A stretch of 64,000 bases of DNA, taken from a virus. Both the position numbers and the translations under genes were made by a program. Each line of letters starts with the position of its first letter. Within the stretch, counting starts at the first letter, position 1. The notes below the pieces were generated by a model. That model was not told where the DNA came from. It did not search any database and saw only the letters and a program-made list of their open reading frames with translations. Positions 19,001 through 24,379 of this stretch are shown piece after piece. The stretch lies in IMG/VR virus record IMGVR_UViG_3300020178_000761, positions 20,793 to 84,792 of that record; one strand, written 5' to 3'.

Positions 19001-21712
19001 ACTCAACAATTAAAAAGCACATTCACGTATGGCAATGAGAAAGATATATCTAAAACATATGAAAGACAGACAGGATATGTTCAATTTGTATTACCGCCAG
19101 CAAATTTATCTAACATTTCAATCACATACAAAATTAATGAAGATACATTAAACACTGCTGATAGATTTGATTTATACAAACCTACTGCTGGTATGCCAGG
19201 TAAAGAACTTGCTCAAGTGATAGACGGAATTGATTACGGTGGAGTAGAAGTAAGAAGCATAGGATTTGAAGATACATCAGGCTGGGGTAACGAACCTTTC
19301 ATGCAAGGTGAATGGGATACCTATGATGAAAGTTACGAAGATGAAGTTTTCTATTTAGACGGAAGCACACTCACGTTAAATCTTGCTAAAACATTAACAC
19401 AAGGTGTGGAATACCATGTGTATCAAAATGGTATAAGAGTTGATGATCCTGCTTTTGATGTAGGAAATCCTACCAATGCGTTAGCACAAATGAATTCAAT
19501 TGCTGGAGACGGTTCTACAAAAATTGTTGATATCAGTAATCTTGAAACAGAAGACGGTGACGTTATTATTGTAAGAAAATCCACAAGCGATGGATCATTT
19601 TTACCTGATCCAAATGCTGTTGATACATTGATTAAAGGTGGAGATTTAGCATACTCAACAGCACAAGGACTTAACGCAGAAGACATCAACATAGATGGCG
19701 ATGGATTTGTAACACCTACGTCTGCTAAAGGACCGGAGGAGTTTGTGCCAGGACAAGTATTAGACACATTAGACATTCAAGTTTACGATAGAGGTCCTAA
19801 CACAGGATCGAAAATTAACAGTTACAATTACATAGGTGATGGAAACACTGTTGAATACTCTTTTGTTGATAATCCGCAAAGCAACACAGCAATATTTTTA
19901 AGTGTTAATAACATTTTAAAAGACAGTAATACATTCCAGGTTGATTATCAAAACAAAAAAATAATATTCAATCAAGCACCATTAGTAGGTGAAAAAATAA
20001 ACTTTATCACAATGGGCAACAATGGTGAATCTATTTTAGATGTTGATACATTTACAGGTGACGGTAGCACAATTGAATATGTTACTAGAGCAAAATATAC
20101 ACAAGGAAACATTCAAACATTTGTAAAAGTAAATGGTGTAAATCAAGACTACACAGTGGTTGAGACTGATTCAGCGTATGCAGTTGCTAATAGAGTAGCA
20201 GTAAGATTTGATTCAGCACCTGCTCAAGACAGTGTGATCAATATTGTGGTTTATGAAAGTACGTCACAGTCGTTCAGTGAAGTTACACAAAACACTTACA
20301 CAGGTGACGGTAGTACAACACAATATCAATTGAACCCGACACCTTTTACACAAACACCTTTCACAAACAATGTGATTGTTAAAGTTAACGATTCAGTTTT
20401 AAGAAGTGGTTTTCATAAAAAATTTACTGTAAGTGTTTTGAGAGAATACGAATTTGAAAATTGGCAAGTATTACCAGGCACAGTTAATACCACAGATGTA
20501 AGAGCATATCTAAACAAAATTGAATTGACATCTGCTGAATACACTTGGAACCCAGGCAATTCAAGTGTAACATTAACAGGCGGTATAGGAGTTGTTGGAG
20601 ATGTGTTAGATGTTTATATTGCGAATGGAGAATATTCAGTAACTGATGCTGGTGTATTAAGTTTAAGTGTTGCTCCTGTTCAAGGTTCAACAATCACATC
20701 ATATCAATTCAGCAAACACGATGTTCAAGATATAGATAGAACACAATATGATGTGGTGGCTAAATTATCAATCACAGTGAACACTGATGATTATTATCAG
20801 TACAATCAATTAACAAATGGTGTGGTTCAATTGAACAAGCCGGCAGTTGATGCCCAATATGTTTGGGTAAGTGTGAATGGTGATTGGTTAGCCCCTAGTA
20901 TTGATTACACAGTTTCAAACAATCAGATGTATTTAAAAATTAATAGAACACTTTCACAAAATGATACAATTGATGTGATTCACTTCACAGCACCATCGTT
21001 TGTAGGAAAATTTGCTTACCGACAATTTAAAGATGTTATGAACAGAACACACTTTAAGCGTATTGGTGATGACAGACAATACTCTTTAGCACAAAATTTA
21101 AACTGGTATGACAAGGAAATTGTGTTGTCCGATGCCACAGGTATCACAGTACCGAGTGTTGCTTCGCAACTGCCAGGTATAATTTTTATAGATGGCGAAA
21201 GAATAGAATACTATCAAAAGGATGGCAACAGTTTACAACAATTAAGAAGAGGAACATTTGGAACAGGTATTGCAGAAGTACATCTTGCTAATACAGATGT
21301 TTACGATCAAAGTGCTTTCCAAAATGTGCCTTATCAAGATCAGTTCATATCTGAGACATACACTGGCGCAGATGTGGTAAACAATGTACTGAACATAGGC
21401 TTTGTGCCTAACAATGTGAATGAATTTGAACTGTTTGTTGGTGGTAAGAGATTGCGTAAAAACGCAATCAGTGTGTACAATCCTACATTGGGACAAGATA
21501 GTCCTGAAGCAGATGCAACTGCACCTGCTGAATTCAGTGTGAACGGTACCACAGCCGCAATAACATTCACAGTTACACCAGCCGAAAATGCCAAAATAGT
21601 GCTGGTACGAAAACAAGGAAGAATATGGCAATCAGGCACAAATCCACTCAGTCAGACGGAAAATGATATAGCAAGATTCATACGTCAAAAAGAAGTGGCT
21701 TTGCCGCAATAA
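7061..21712 (+). CDS. Giant 4883-residue baseplate/tail structural protein, gp7 position
   Basis: This single uninterrupted gene takes up nearly a quarter of the window. It follows gp6, where T4 has gp7 (1032 residues), so a gp7-like wedge-initiator role for the N-terminus is possible by synteny only. The first 150 residues (FLPKYFRTPVNQKFLHSTLD, YYAWSPKIDWDKFVNYREYF) look like a virion anchoring domain. The middle shows four W/Y-rich modules resembling carbohydrate-binding modules and split FG-GAP-like propeller blades (SFGKAVDISPDGNFVIIGAP). About residues 3470-3530 and 3845-3920 carry glycine-rich GxGYxxxPT motifs, and residues about 4145-4480 carry repeats starting GDGST. The C-terminus (EIVLSDATGITVPS, IFIDGERIEYY) resembles phage fibre domains. 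It is probably a peripheral baseplate component with adhesive surfaces. Confidence 0.8.
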   Translation: MAYDNDQKDFELPAGKDNGKRKSAEFLPKYFRTPVNQKFLHSTLDQLISQGTLEKLNAYYGRKVTSAYTSGDLYVPEISADRENYKFEPSVVQKDDLGNVNFYSDYIDFVNQIANYNGDTSNHSVLNAQEYYAWSPKIDWDKFVNYREYFWMPYGASTVSINGQQRNVVSTYTVTKSDQGDNYAYIFTPDGLTANPTLKLYKGQTYKFEIDAEGLPLVFRTQRILDESYNFNDGIDVQAVEKGIITFQVKDSTPEKLYYGSSNDINAWGLIQVFDIEENSAIDVTNEVLGKKNYTTADGVALSNGMKVNFKGTVTPAQYAEGDYYVEGVGEAIQLINSQNLEVVSSFTNSVPIPFDSQNFDTVGFGTATSYAVNKDYVVINRSSPEGSPWTRHNRWIHRSVIEASASANGQVADIDQTSRARRPIIEFEAGIKLYNFGTSSKGNVDLIDTVTKDVMSDIEGSEGFYVDGIAVTNGLKILFTADTDPLVKDKIYQVKFIDLELNGIKTNQVSLVEVANASPKEGETVLVTNGVKNQGKWYHYNNGWKTSQAKTKTNQAPLFDLFDSNGNSYTDDILYPNSSFRGNKIFSYAVGTGTNDTELGFPLTYQNVENVGDIVFNFDLLNQSYVYESQTLSGTLASETAFLKKYNAQGQFATVNGWSKAPTKSFQKVNRQYVASTNQLNDFAVDVYDKSGDLNDLGVKVFVNNKKKTQNVDWYILRVDSVAYVKFYTNLKANDVVLIRTTSATDKNANGHYEFPTNLQSNPLNDKVVTFTVGQVTDHVKSITNELTDIQGVTPGVSNLRDFPNATLYGRKFLQHSGPMVLSSYLLNNKEVNLISAISQSQTDYYKFKRSFVSAMDDLGFDGTSVQIVDKILEKLNKDSNDNLPYFQTDMFGVGAYISTTHEVLDVDSKFFALKNSHNLSTLSNKAVYVYLNGDQLLHAHDYIFTDGFVQVTKTLTLDDTIVINEFETTNGTYVPPTPTKLGLYPKYVPKKYSDTTALEPVNVIQGHDGSIVVAYNDFRDDVILELEKRIYNNIKVVFDENLFEIKTFIPRANSINEFTEASINKTLLGDFNDWLTFIGNEDYTANTYQSDENSLTWNYSNMVSPQGTKLSGYWRGVYKYAYDTDRPNITPWEMLGYTEEPSWWSTVYGPAPYTGDNLVLWQDLEKGIVREPNKKIIIKDKYKRPGLTSHIPVDSNGNIKSPFDSAYARGAVLQLTKGNFKFGDHAPIENAWRRSAHYPFALLKSYILHRPNQAVGIGLDISRTKRNASGQIVYNSLTAIRPKDIVFPSSIADKTINLTAGLINYIFEVVENSLTTNYASYKKQLTELTVQIGFKIRGYSNKNNFKLLIDSKTPLNSTSLFVPDENYQLIYNVSAPIEILTYSGLIIEKLASGYSIKGYDRDDPYVRYHAVYEQTSDPAITVGGISASFVNWSENKRYDRGAYVKYSDEFYAVDETHVSGSTFDLSKFLKLIDLPTEGGRTAILRKKFLTDAVVEIPYGTVFDTIQSVVDVILGYESYLKSKGFKFDQFDSQTELVSNWQLSMKEFLFWTTQNWDEGAVISLSPASKKLVLESKYSTTDNVVDNFYSYGVLKEDGKNLDKENLRITRESNTFELFTKNTVNGIYFAKIPLVQKEHVCLVDNSTDFNDLIYDPASGYKQDRIKMLGYITEWDGSLNIPGFIYDEAKVVEWQPYTDYAMSDVVKHKEFYYTANTKLKGTQEFNDNDWRRLDDKPRSSLLSNFDYKTNQFADFYDLDTDNFDSQQQKLAQHLIGYQPREYLRNIINDDVSQYKFYQGFIREKGTSNALNKLFDALASADKESLDFYEEWAIRKGQYGAVDTFDEIEYNLDESKFRLNPQPILLTDDSANTASDLVYRIQSGQTYLAPKDYTHTPFAIKYDKNTYIKTAGPVNPIDISLTLSQYEDILTNSNVKNLLEGQYVWIGNYNKSWTVLKYTKTEQQTVSVVKTGSTITVNTLNTAVMNVGEIFVVSIDGEDYVLKCTTANSTTIQCEDKEGFVSIDPGVGYITRFIEYRLGSIDDINTVINNQGLTDNEKFWIDESNDGKWKIVNNKFVYKTHNEISSTSTSGDESFGTVIAANKQNSIVLVSQPSDGDGKIYVFSRGSESGSLKLLQTIEAPTSDLLLNSDLFSSNSSFGKAVDISPDGNFVIIGAPNAGDLKTEYKGVYNPASNYNVGNIVQYKQQLWRATNQIEGAVASDLFSTFDASAFYKENIGFSTTSLLIGDSVFSNETTDHLLIRGSADQYSATKIGDKLILKYLDFSTEYPIDRNNYNKSANQPFNGIGAPTIKNNVFSGAEISIQAKVDEILQVSLTLRDAPVSSVVSTSTAQGTVVYSRKIAGKTLLYLKDVRGVFSASGSLLLDTLPIGDYTRVNTEDYDHLGGWWKVGIGASVSTGAGADISTNVVIQDIKLLNETRDSNLFFSSFEQPIVPITPQTPLVKAQFGLGTYYQRYYINPANNSWQSNSTPQGILSNKWFVRTGYDIAHDGGLNSSNSANNVSVWFNNVDQNAFDFSGLNIDSDDTNGIKEVVDIWEGYIDIDSQPDNNANYYYPEAGVHTIYDPIKFVQADVTFVQFIALEKIRVYFRNARNTVDPNGSTLFSLGSNAGQSATIQRLGGGVDRLIGSIEQAVQSGPNDGDILVFEHTTPITASGDPAAYTVNDIEYWIWDEFENVAGIQQLANIPSSQNRDWLQVHNIPIGEGTASGLTNQGAFLVYKKNTAGQYAYNSAFTVPDTQSGLRLGSKIQIRDVGDTTVAFISAEGNGSNALPGKVYFIKYSSTKNWWLGVDENYMGQFDQDADYLKDELVIYNNQLYKAKTNISSGAWTSDVWELQDSHADYLGYVPNDSGIELQGDSTLDQSKLIKFANTFDVDTNGVNLVVTNQYNDSKQDVIVYRLDNNHYTYKQTILPPQDSTPVIDFGADISISEDGELIAVGSPLKDLTNIDMGVVYVYKKASNDTGLYNLNQTLVSPDKETSEQFGNTLSFSGNVLAVCSLKGDQQVDDGSTVLDERYDVGSVHLFEKFESTLLYAEKFSYDNSFTQFGTNLLVNKNHVYIGLPKLQINGKQMGTVVDFRKSPLENNWNSVHESSDGIDQPDLSKIQGIFLYNKRTNTLLTRLDYVDPVFGKIPGPAESEIYYKTNYDPAVYNSNSAVGNIDTTNHWNSNQIGRLWWNISTAQYYYPYQSNIIFNNSYWNKLFVGASIDVHEWVESVYTPSQYNIISQSEEGEALGITGTVVNPTDYVTTKVYDDVAKVLSNKYYFWVKGKTTVPEMESRTLSANAVENLIKDPKGQGYKYVTIFGKNKFAIVNCDEFIQDKDTVISFRIKRIDSKNNVHKEYALLTEGLGTSTLPKEIETVWFNSLIGYDAQYNPVPDPTLSEKLRYGTLQYPRQSWFINKQEALKQTVERINSVLLQNLIVDEVDLSSLTQSDPAPKINTGLFDVAIDTEKDLDFVGVGSVKTASINITVENGKIINVTIADPGKGYKSIPTYKIKSITGEGAVIGLTIDINGSINSARILSQGKNYADTTTVEIRNYSALVQADSTVDGKWAIYSYSATDGWQKSKIQAYNVNLYWNYADWYATGYNQFTAIDHVISQSYEITAIDDTIGQIVKIQNIGAGGWLLLKKIGNQADVDYTVNYETVGRQNGTIQFTDKLYVYSGNVGFDSNSFDIQLYDRQPIQETRTILETVRDKIFVEELAVEYNKLYFAGIHYALSENKLNDFVFKTSFVKAQHNVGELEQKITFKNDNLSNYEDYVQEVKPYKTKIREYVSSYQKTEPTNSVITDFDYPPKYVNGIITPSKVTVVNDTLVGAENVKTYPDKNWKDNVGFKITAINIANPGTLYTNPPTVNITGGGGTGATARAYIKNGSVNRIVVINTGSGYISAPTITLSGSTTGVTAKASAVLGESLPRTTHIGIKFDRNTGTTLISNLQRTETFVGNNSQLKFKLKWPMDLRTNTISILINSTQQLKSTFTYGNEKDISKTYERQTGYVQFVLPPANLSNISITYKINEDTLNTADRFDLYKPTAGMPGKELAQVIDGIDYGGVEVRSIGFEDTSGWGNEPFMQGEWDTYDESYEDEVFYLDGSTLTLNLAKTLTQGVEYHVYQNGIRVDDPAFDVGNPTNALAQMNSIAGDGSTKIVDISNLETEDGDVIIVRKSTSDGSFLPDPNAVDTLIKGGDLAYSTAQGLNAEDINIDGDGFVTPTSAKGPEEFVPGQVLDTLDIQVYDRGPNTGSKINSYNYIGDGNTVEYSFVDNPQSNTAIFLSVNNILKDSNTFQVDYQNKKIIFNQAPLVGEKINFITMGNNGESILDVDTFTGDGSTIEYVTRAKYTQGNIQTFVKVNGVNQDYTVVETDSAYAVANRVAVRFDSAPAQDSVINIVVYESTSQSFSEVTQNTYTGDGSTTQYQLNPTPFTQTPFTNNVIVKVNDSVLRSGFHKKFTVSVLREYEFENWQVLPGTVNTTDVRAYLNKIELTSAEYTWNPGNSSVTLTGGIGVVGDVLDVYIANGEYSVTDAGVLSLSVAPVQGSTITSYQFSKHDVQDIDRTQYDVVAKLSITVNTDDYYQYNQLTNGVVQLNKPAVDAQYVWVSVNGDWLAPSIDYTVSNNQMYLKINRTLSQNDTIDVIHFTAPSFVGKFAYRQFKDVMNRTHFKRIGDDRQYSLAQNLNWYDKEIVLSDATGITVPSVASQLPGIIFIDGERIEYYQKDGNSLQQLRRGTFGTGIAEVHLANTDVYDQSAFQNVPYQDQFISETYTGADVVNNVLNIGFVPNNVNEFELFVGGKRLRKNAISVYNPTLGQDSPEADATAPAEFSVNGTTAAITFTVTPAENAKIVLVRKQGRIWQSGTNPLSQTENDIARFIRQKEVALPQ
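11357..15605 (+). repeat. Four diverged carbohydrate-binding-module-like repeats in the giant protein
   Basis: Four protein-level repeats begin near 11357 (NWSENKRYDRGAYVKYSDEF), 12127 (EWQPYTDYAMSDVVKHKEFY), 13612 (VYNPASNYNVGNIVQYKQQL) and 15488 (QFDQDADYLKDELVIYNNQL). Each then continues with Y/W-x-A. The pattern of an aromatic start, Y, a Gly/Ser turn, V-x-Y/H-x-x-x-x-Y/W-x-A and a closing W or F is that of CBM5/12-type chitin-binding modules. The resemblance is by eye and no structure was compared. Confidence 0.55.
13321..16330 (+). repeat. Split FG-GAP-like beta-propeller blades in the giant protein
   Basis: Repeated blades of the form FG-x5-S-x-DG-x3-VIGAP followed by GxVYVF appear near 13330-13600 (SFGKAVDISPDGNFVIIGAP) and again near 15860-16330 (DFGADISISEDGELIAVGSP, QFGNTLSFSGNVLAVCS, QFGTNLLVNKNHVYIGLP). 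About 2 kb of other domain sequence lies between the two groups, suggesting an insertion into a propeller. Confidence 0.55.
19500..20990 (+). repeat. GDGST beta-module repeats near the C-terminus of the giant protein
   Basis: At least four units start with (A/Y/F)xGDG(S/N)T near 19501, 19831, 20050 and 20296. They continue with EY/QY, an asparagine-containing V-x-V-N strand, and a closing strand such as FNQAPLVGEKINFI or FDSAPAQDSVINIV. This is a tandem all-beta module of the kind seen in marine phage fibre and baseplate proteins. Confidence 0.6.
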
Positions 21713-21715
21713 ATA
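21709..21715 (+). promoter_or_regulatory. Late-promoter-like ATAAATA element overlapping the giant gene stop
   Basis: caATAAATA overlaps the TAA stop of the giant gene and ends 22 bases before the ATG at 21737, the same distance as the element before gp6. It resembles the T4 late consensus TATAAATA. Confidence 0.5.
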
Positions 21716-21736
21716 CAATGGTAGAACGGAGCAAAA

Positions 21737-22348
21737 ATGAGTAAAATTAACGAAAACAGCGGTGTACTAATACAAGGACACATTAAGATACACGATCCAG
21801 AATCTAAGACGATTTTTGTAAACAAACGCAATGCTATTCATTATGAAAACATGAGTGTAGCATTAGCAGAAAGTGTAGCCAACCAAGGTCAAGGATTTAT
21901 TAATTCAATGGCATTTGGTAATGGTGGTACATCAGTTGATCCAACAGGAATTATCACATATCTAACTCCGAACAGTACAGGTACAAATGCTACACTGTAC
22001 AATCAAACCTACAGCAAAATTGTTGATGACAGATCAGTTTCTAATTTGGATCCACAAAGAAATAAAATTGAAACAAGACACGTGAATGGAACAAACTACA
22101 CAGATGTACTGGTAACTTGTTTGTTAGATTACGGTGAACCAAATGGACAAGATGCTGTTGATGCCGCAAGTGCTTCAAACAGTTTGTATGTTTTTGATGA
22201 ACTAGGACTTGTAAGTTATTCACCATCAGGCACAGGCAAATTACTAACTCATGTAATTTTCCACCCTGTACAAAAAAGTTTGAATAGATTAATACAGATT
22301 GATTACACAGTAAGAGTACAAAGTTTGACAGGTTTTAACGAAGGGTAG
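21737..22348 (+). CDS. Virion structural protein between giant baseplate protein and fibre genes
   Basis: This 203-residue protein has an N-terminus (GVLIQGHIKIHDPESK, NKRNAIHYENMSVALAESVA) followed by glycine-rich strands (NSMAFGNGGTSVDPTGIITY) and a beta-rich C-terminus ending in YTVRVQS. The layout suggests a small fibre-adaptor or wedge protein. Its position after the gp7-position gene is where T4 carries gp8 (334 residues), but no convincing gp8 motif is visible. Another possibility is a collar-type connector that receives the fibres encoded next. GGAGC precedes the ATG, and a late-promoter-like element lies 22 bases upstream. A virion role is likely; the exact role is unknown. Confidence 0.65.
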   Translation: MSKINENSGVLIQGHIKIHDPESKTIFVNKRNAIHYENMSVALAESVANQGQGFINSMAFGNGGTSVDPTGIITYLTPNSTGTNATLYNQTYSKIVDDRSVSNLDPQRNKIETRHVNGTNYTDVLVTCLLDYGEPNGQDAVDAASASNSLYVFDELGLVSYSPSGTGKLLTHVIFHPVQKSLNRLIQIDYTVRVQSLTGFNEG

Positions 22349-22351
22349 TAA

Positions 22352-24379
22352 ATGGCATATACAATAAGTTTTTCTGATGCTGTTAACAAAGGTACAATCA
22401 CCATTGAAGACAACACAGTAAACAACGAAACCAGCATTAATTTTCCAGGTAAGAACACAACTTCTTATGGCACAGTTATTGCAGAAAACTTTTTACAAAT
22501 ATTAGAAAATTTTGCTAACAGTTCAGCACCTTTAAGACCAATCGAAGGACAACTTTGGTTTGATACCACAGCAGGCGTTAATCAATTAAAAGTTTATGAT
22601 GGTGCCAACTGGGTAGCATCGGGTGGTTTAAAGAAAGCATTGAATCAACCAAGTGCTTCTGAAAGTATATCAGGTGACCTTTGGGTCGATACAAATGCTC
22701 AACAACTTTATTTGTTTACAGGATCAGGATGGACACTGATTGGTCCACAATACAGTAAAGGATTAACCACTGGAGCAACTCCTGTTACAGCAACAGGAAC
22801 AGATGATTTAACATACAGCATTGTTCAATTAGAAGTTGATGCTAAAGTGGTGGCGATCATTGCTAAAGATTCATTCACTCCAAAAATTAATATTCCAGGA
22901 TTTTCACAATTAAAACCAGGTGTTAATATTAGTTCTACAAATTTTGGATCAGCCATTAATAAAGTTTACGGTATTTCAGAAAAAGCAGAAGCACTACTTG
23001 TTGGAAACACAACAGTAGCCGCAGGTAACTTTTTAAGATCAGACACTACATCACTCACTGACTTTCCAATTAAAGTAAAAACAGATGATGGTATCGAAGT
23101 TGGAGCCGCTGGCTCTTTCAAAATGTTTGTGGAAAATCAAGCAGGTATTATTCAATTAGGAACTTTAGATGAAGAAATAGATTTTAGATTAAACAATCAA
23201 GGTTCAACAACCACAGTGATGAGAATCAGTTCTCAGAGACAAGTAGGAATAAACAAAACAAATCCTACAGAAGCATTAGATGTATCTGGAAATATTTTAT
23301 CATCAGGCACAATTACTTCCAACAGCACTACTCCGTCGATCAATGTAGGTTCAGGTGCAGTTGTTTCTAAAGGTGGATTAGGTGTAGCATTAGATGCCAA
23401 CATTGGTGGATCGGGTACGTTTGGAGGCAACATAACAGCAAACACAATAACTCCGTCACAAAATTTAACTTATAATTTAGGATCATCTTCAAATAGATAC
23501 GCAACTGTGTGGGCAAATCAAATTCAAGCCAGCAGTGTTATAACAGACAGTATTACAGGAAATGCTTCAACAGCCACACAGGCTAATAGACTTGCTCAGG
23601 CAACAACATTTAGAATGACGGGCGATGTTACAGCAACAGATGTGTCTTTCAGAGGTGACGATATAACACCAAGAACTTTTACAACCAGTATTAGCAACAC
23701 ATTCATTGGCAATCAAACACTGACAACAACCAGCGAAGTAAGTGATGAAATAATTATTAACAGGACTGCTGGTATCACAGGAATTTACAAAACAACAGTT
23801 GGTGCAATTACAAATTCAATTCCAACACCACCAGTAGGATCAATGATGGCGTTTGCTGGAGCAACTGCTCCTACAGATTGGTTATTCTGTGATGGTGCTG
23901 AAGTGCAAAGAGCAGTTTACAATACTTTATTCCAAGTGATTGGAACACAGTATGGTACTCCTTCAAATTCGTCAGTATTCAAACTGCCTGATTTAAGAGG
24001 AAGATTCCCATTAGGTAAAGACAATATGTCTAACCCAGGTTTAGGACAAGGTTCAGCAGATAGAGTTACATCACCAACAGCAGATGGTTTAGGTCTAGGT
24101 GCAGGCAATGAGAAGAAAACTATTACGAAAGAAAATTTACCTAATCACGAACACACATTAAAAGCAAACAATGGTGATCAATTCTTTGCCGCAAGAAATA
24201 TTGCAGGTGCTTCTACAGATCCAGAAGTTACCACAACAAGTGGTCCAGATTTAGCAAACACTAATGGTGCTCAACAATTGCCTAATTCAGGTGGAATTGA
24301 CGGCACAATAGGACAAGCAATGGATGTGATGAATCCATACTTAACATTGAATTACATAATTTACACTGGAGGAGCGTAA
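22352..24379 (+). CDS. Tail fibre with C-terminal phage tail collar domain
   Basis: The 675-residue protein has three parts. Residues about 1-130 form an attachment module shared with the next two genes (FLQILENFANSSAPLRPIEG, QLWFD, LKVYDGANW, then a second LWVD repeat). The shaft region (about 225-440) contains the NPTEALDVSGNILSSGT motif found in many phage fibres. Residues about 490-560 are a tail-collar domain (PVGSMMAFAGATAPTDWLFC, then FKLPDLRGRFPLGKD), as in T4 gp12 and other short-tail fibres. The end (LPNHEHT, then MNPYLTLNYIIY) is the usual collar-protein C-terminus. It should act in receptor binding. It is the only one of the three tandem fibres that keeps the collar domain. Its stop overlaps the next start. 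Confidence 0.87.
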   Translation: MAYTISFSDAVNKGTITIEDNTVNNETSINFPGKNTTSYGTVIAENFLQILENFANSSAPLRPIEGQLWFDTTAGVNQLKVYDGANWVASGGLKKALNQPSASESISGDLWVDTNAQQLYLFTGSGWTLIGPQYSKGLTTGATPVTATGTDDLTYSIVQLEVDAKVVAIIAKDSFTPKINIPGFSQLKPGVNISSTNFGSAINKVYGISEKAEALLVGNTTVAAGNFLRSDTTSLTDFPIKVKTDDGIEVGAAGSFKMFVENQAGIIQLGTLDEEIDFRLNNQGSTTTVMRISSQRQVGINKTNPTEALDVSGNILSSGTITSNSTTPSINVGSGAVVSKGGLGVALDANIGGSGTFGGNITANTITPSQNLTYNLGSSSNRYATVWANQIQASSVITDSITGNASTATQANRLAQATTFRMTGDVTATDVSFRGDDITPRTFTTSISNTFIGNQTLTTTSEVSDEIIINRTAGITGIYKTTVGAITNSIPTPPVGSMMAFAGATAPTDWLFCDGAEVQRAVYNTLFQVIGTQYGTPSNSSVFKLPDLRGRFPLGKDNMSNPGLGQGSADRVTSPTADGLGLGAGNEKKTITKENLPNHEHTLKANNGDQFFAARNIAGASTDPEVTTTSGPDLANTNGAQQLPNSGGIDGTIGQAMDVMNPYLTLNYIIYTGGA

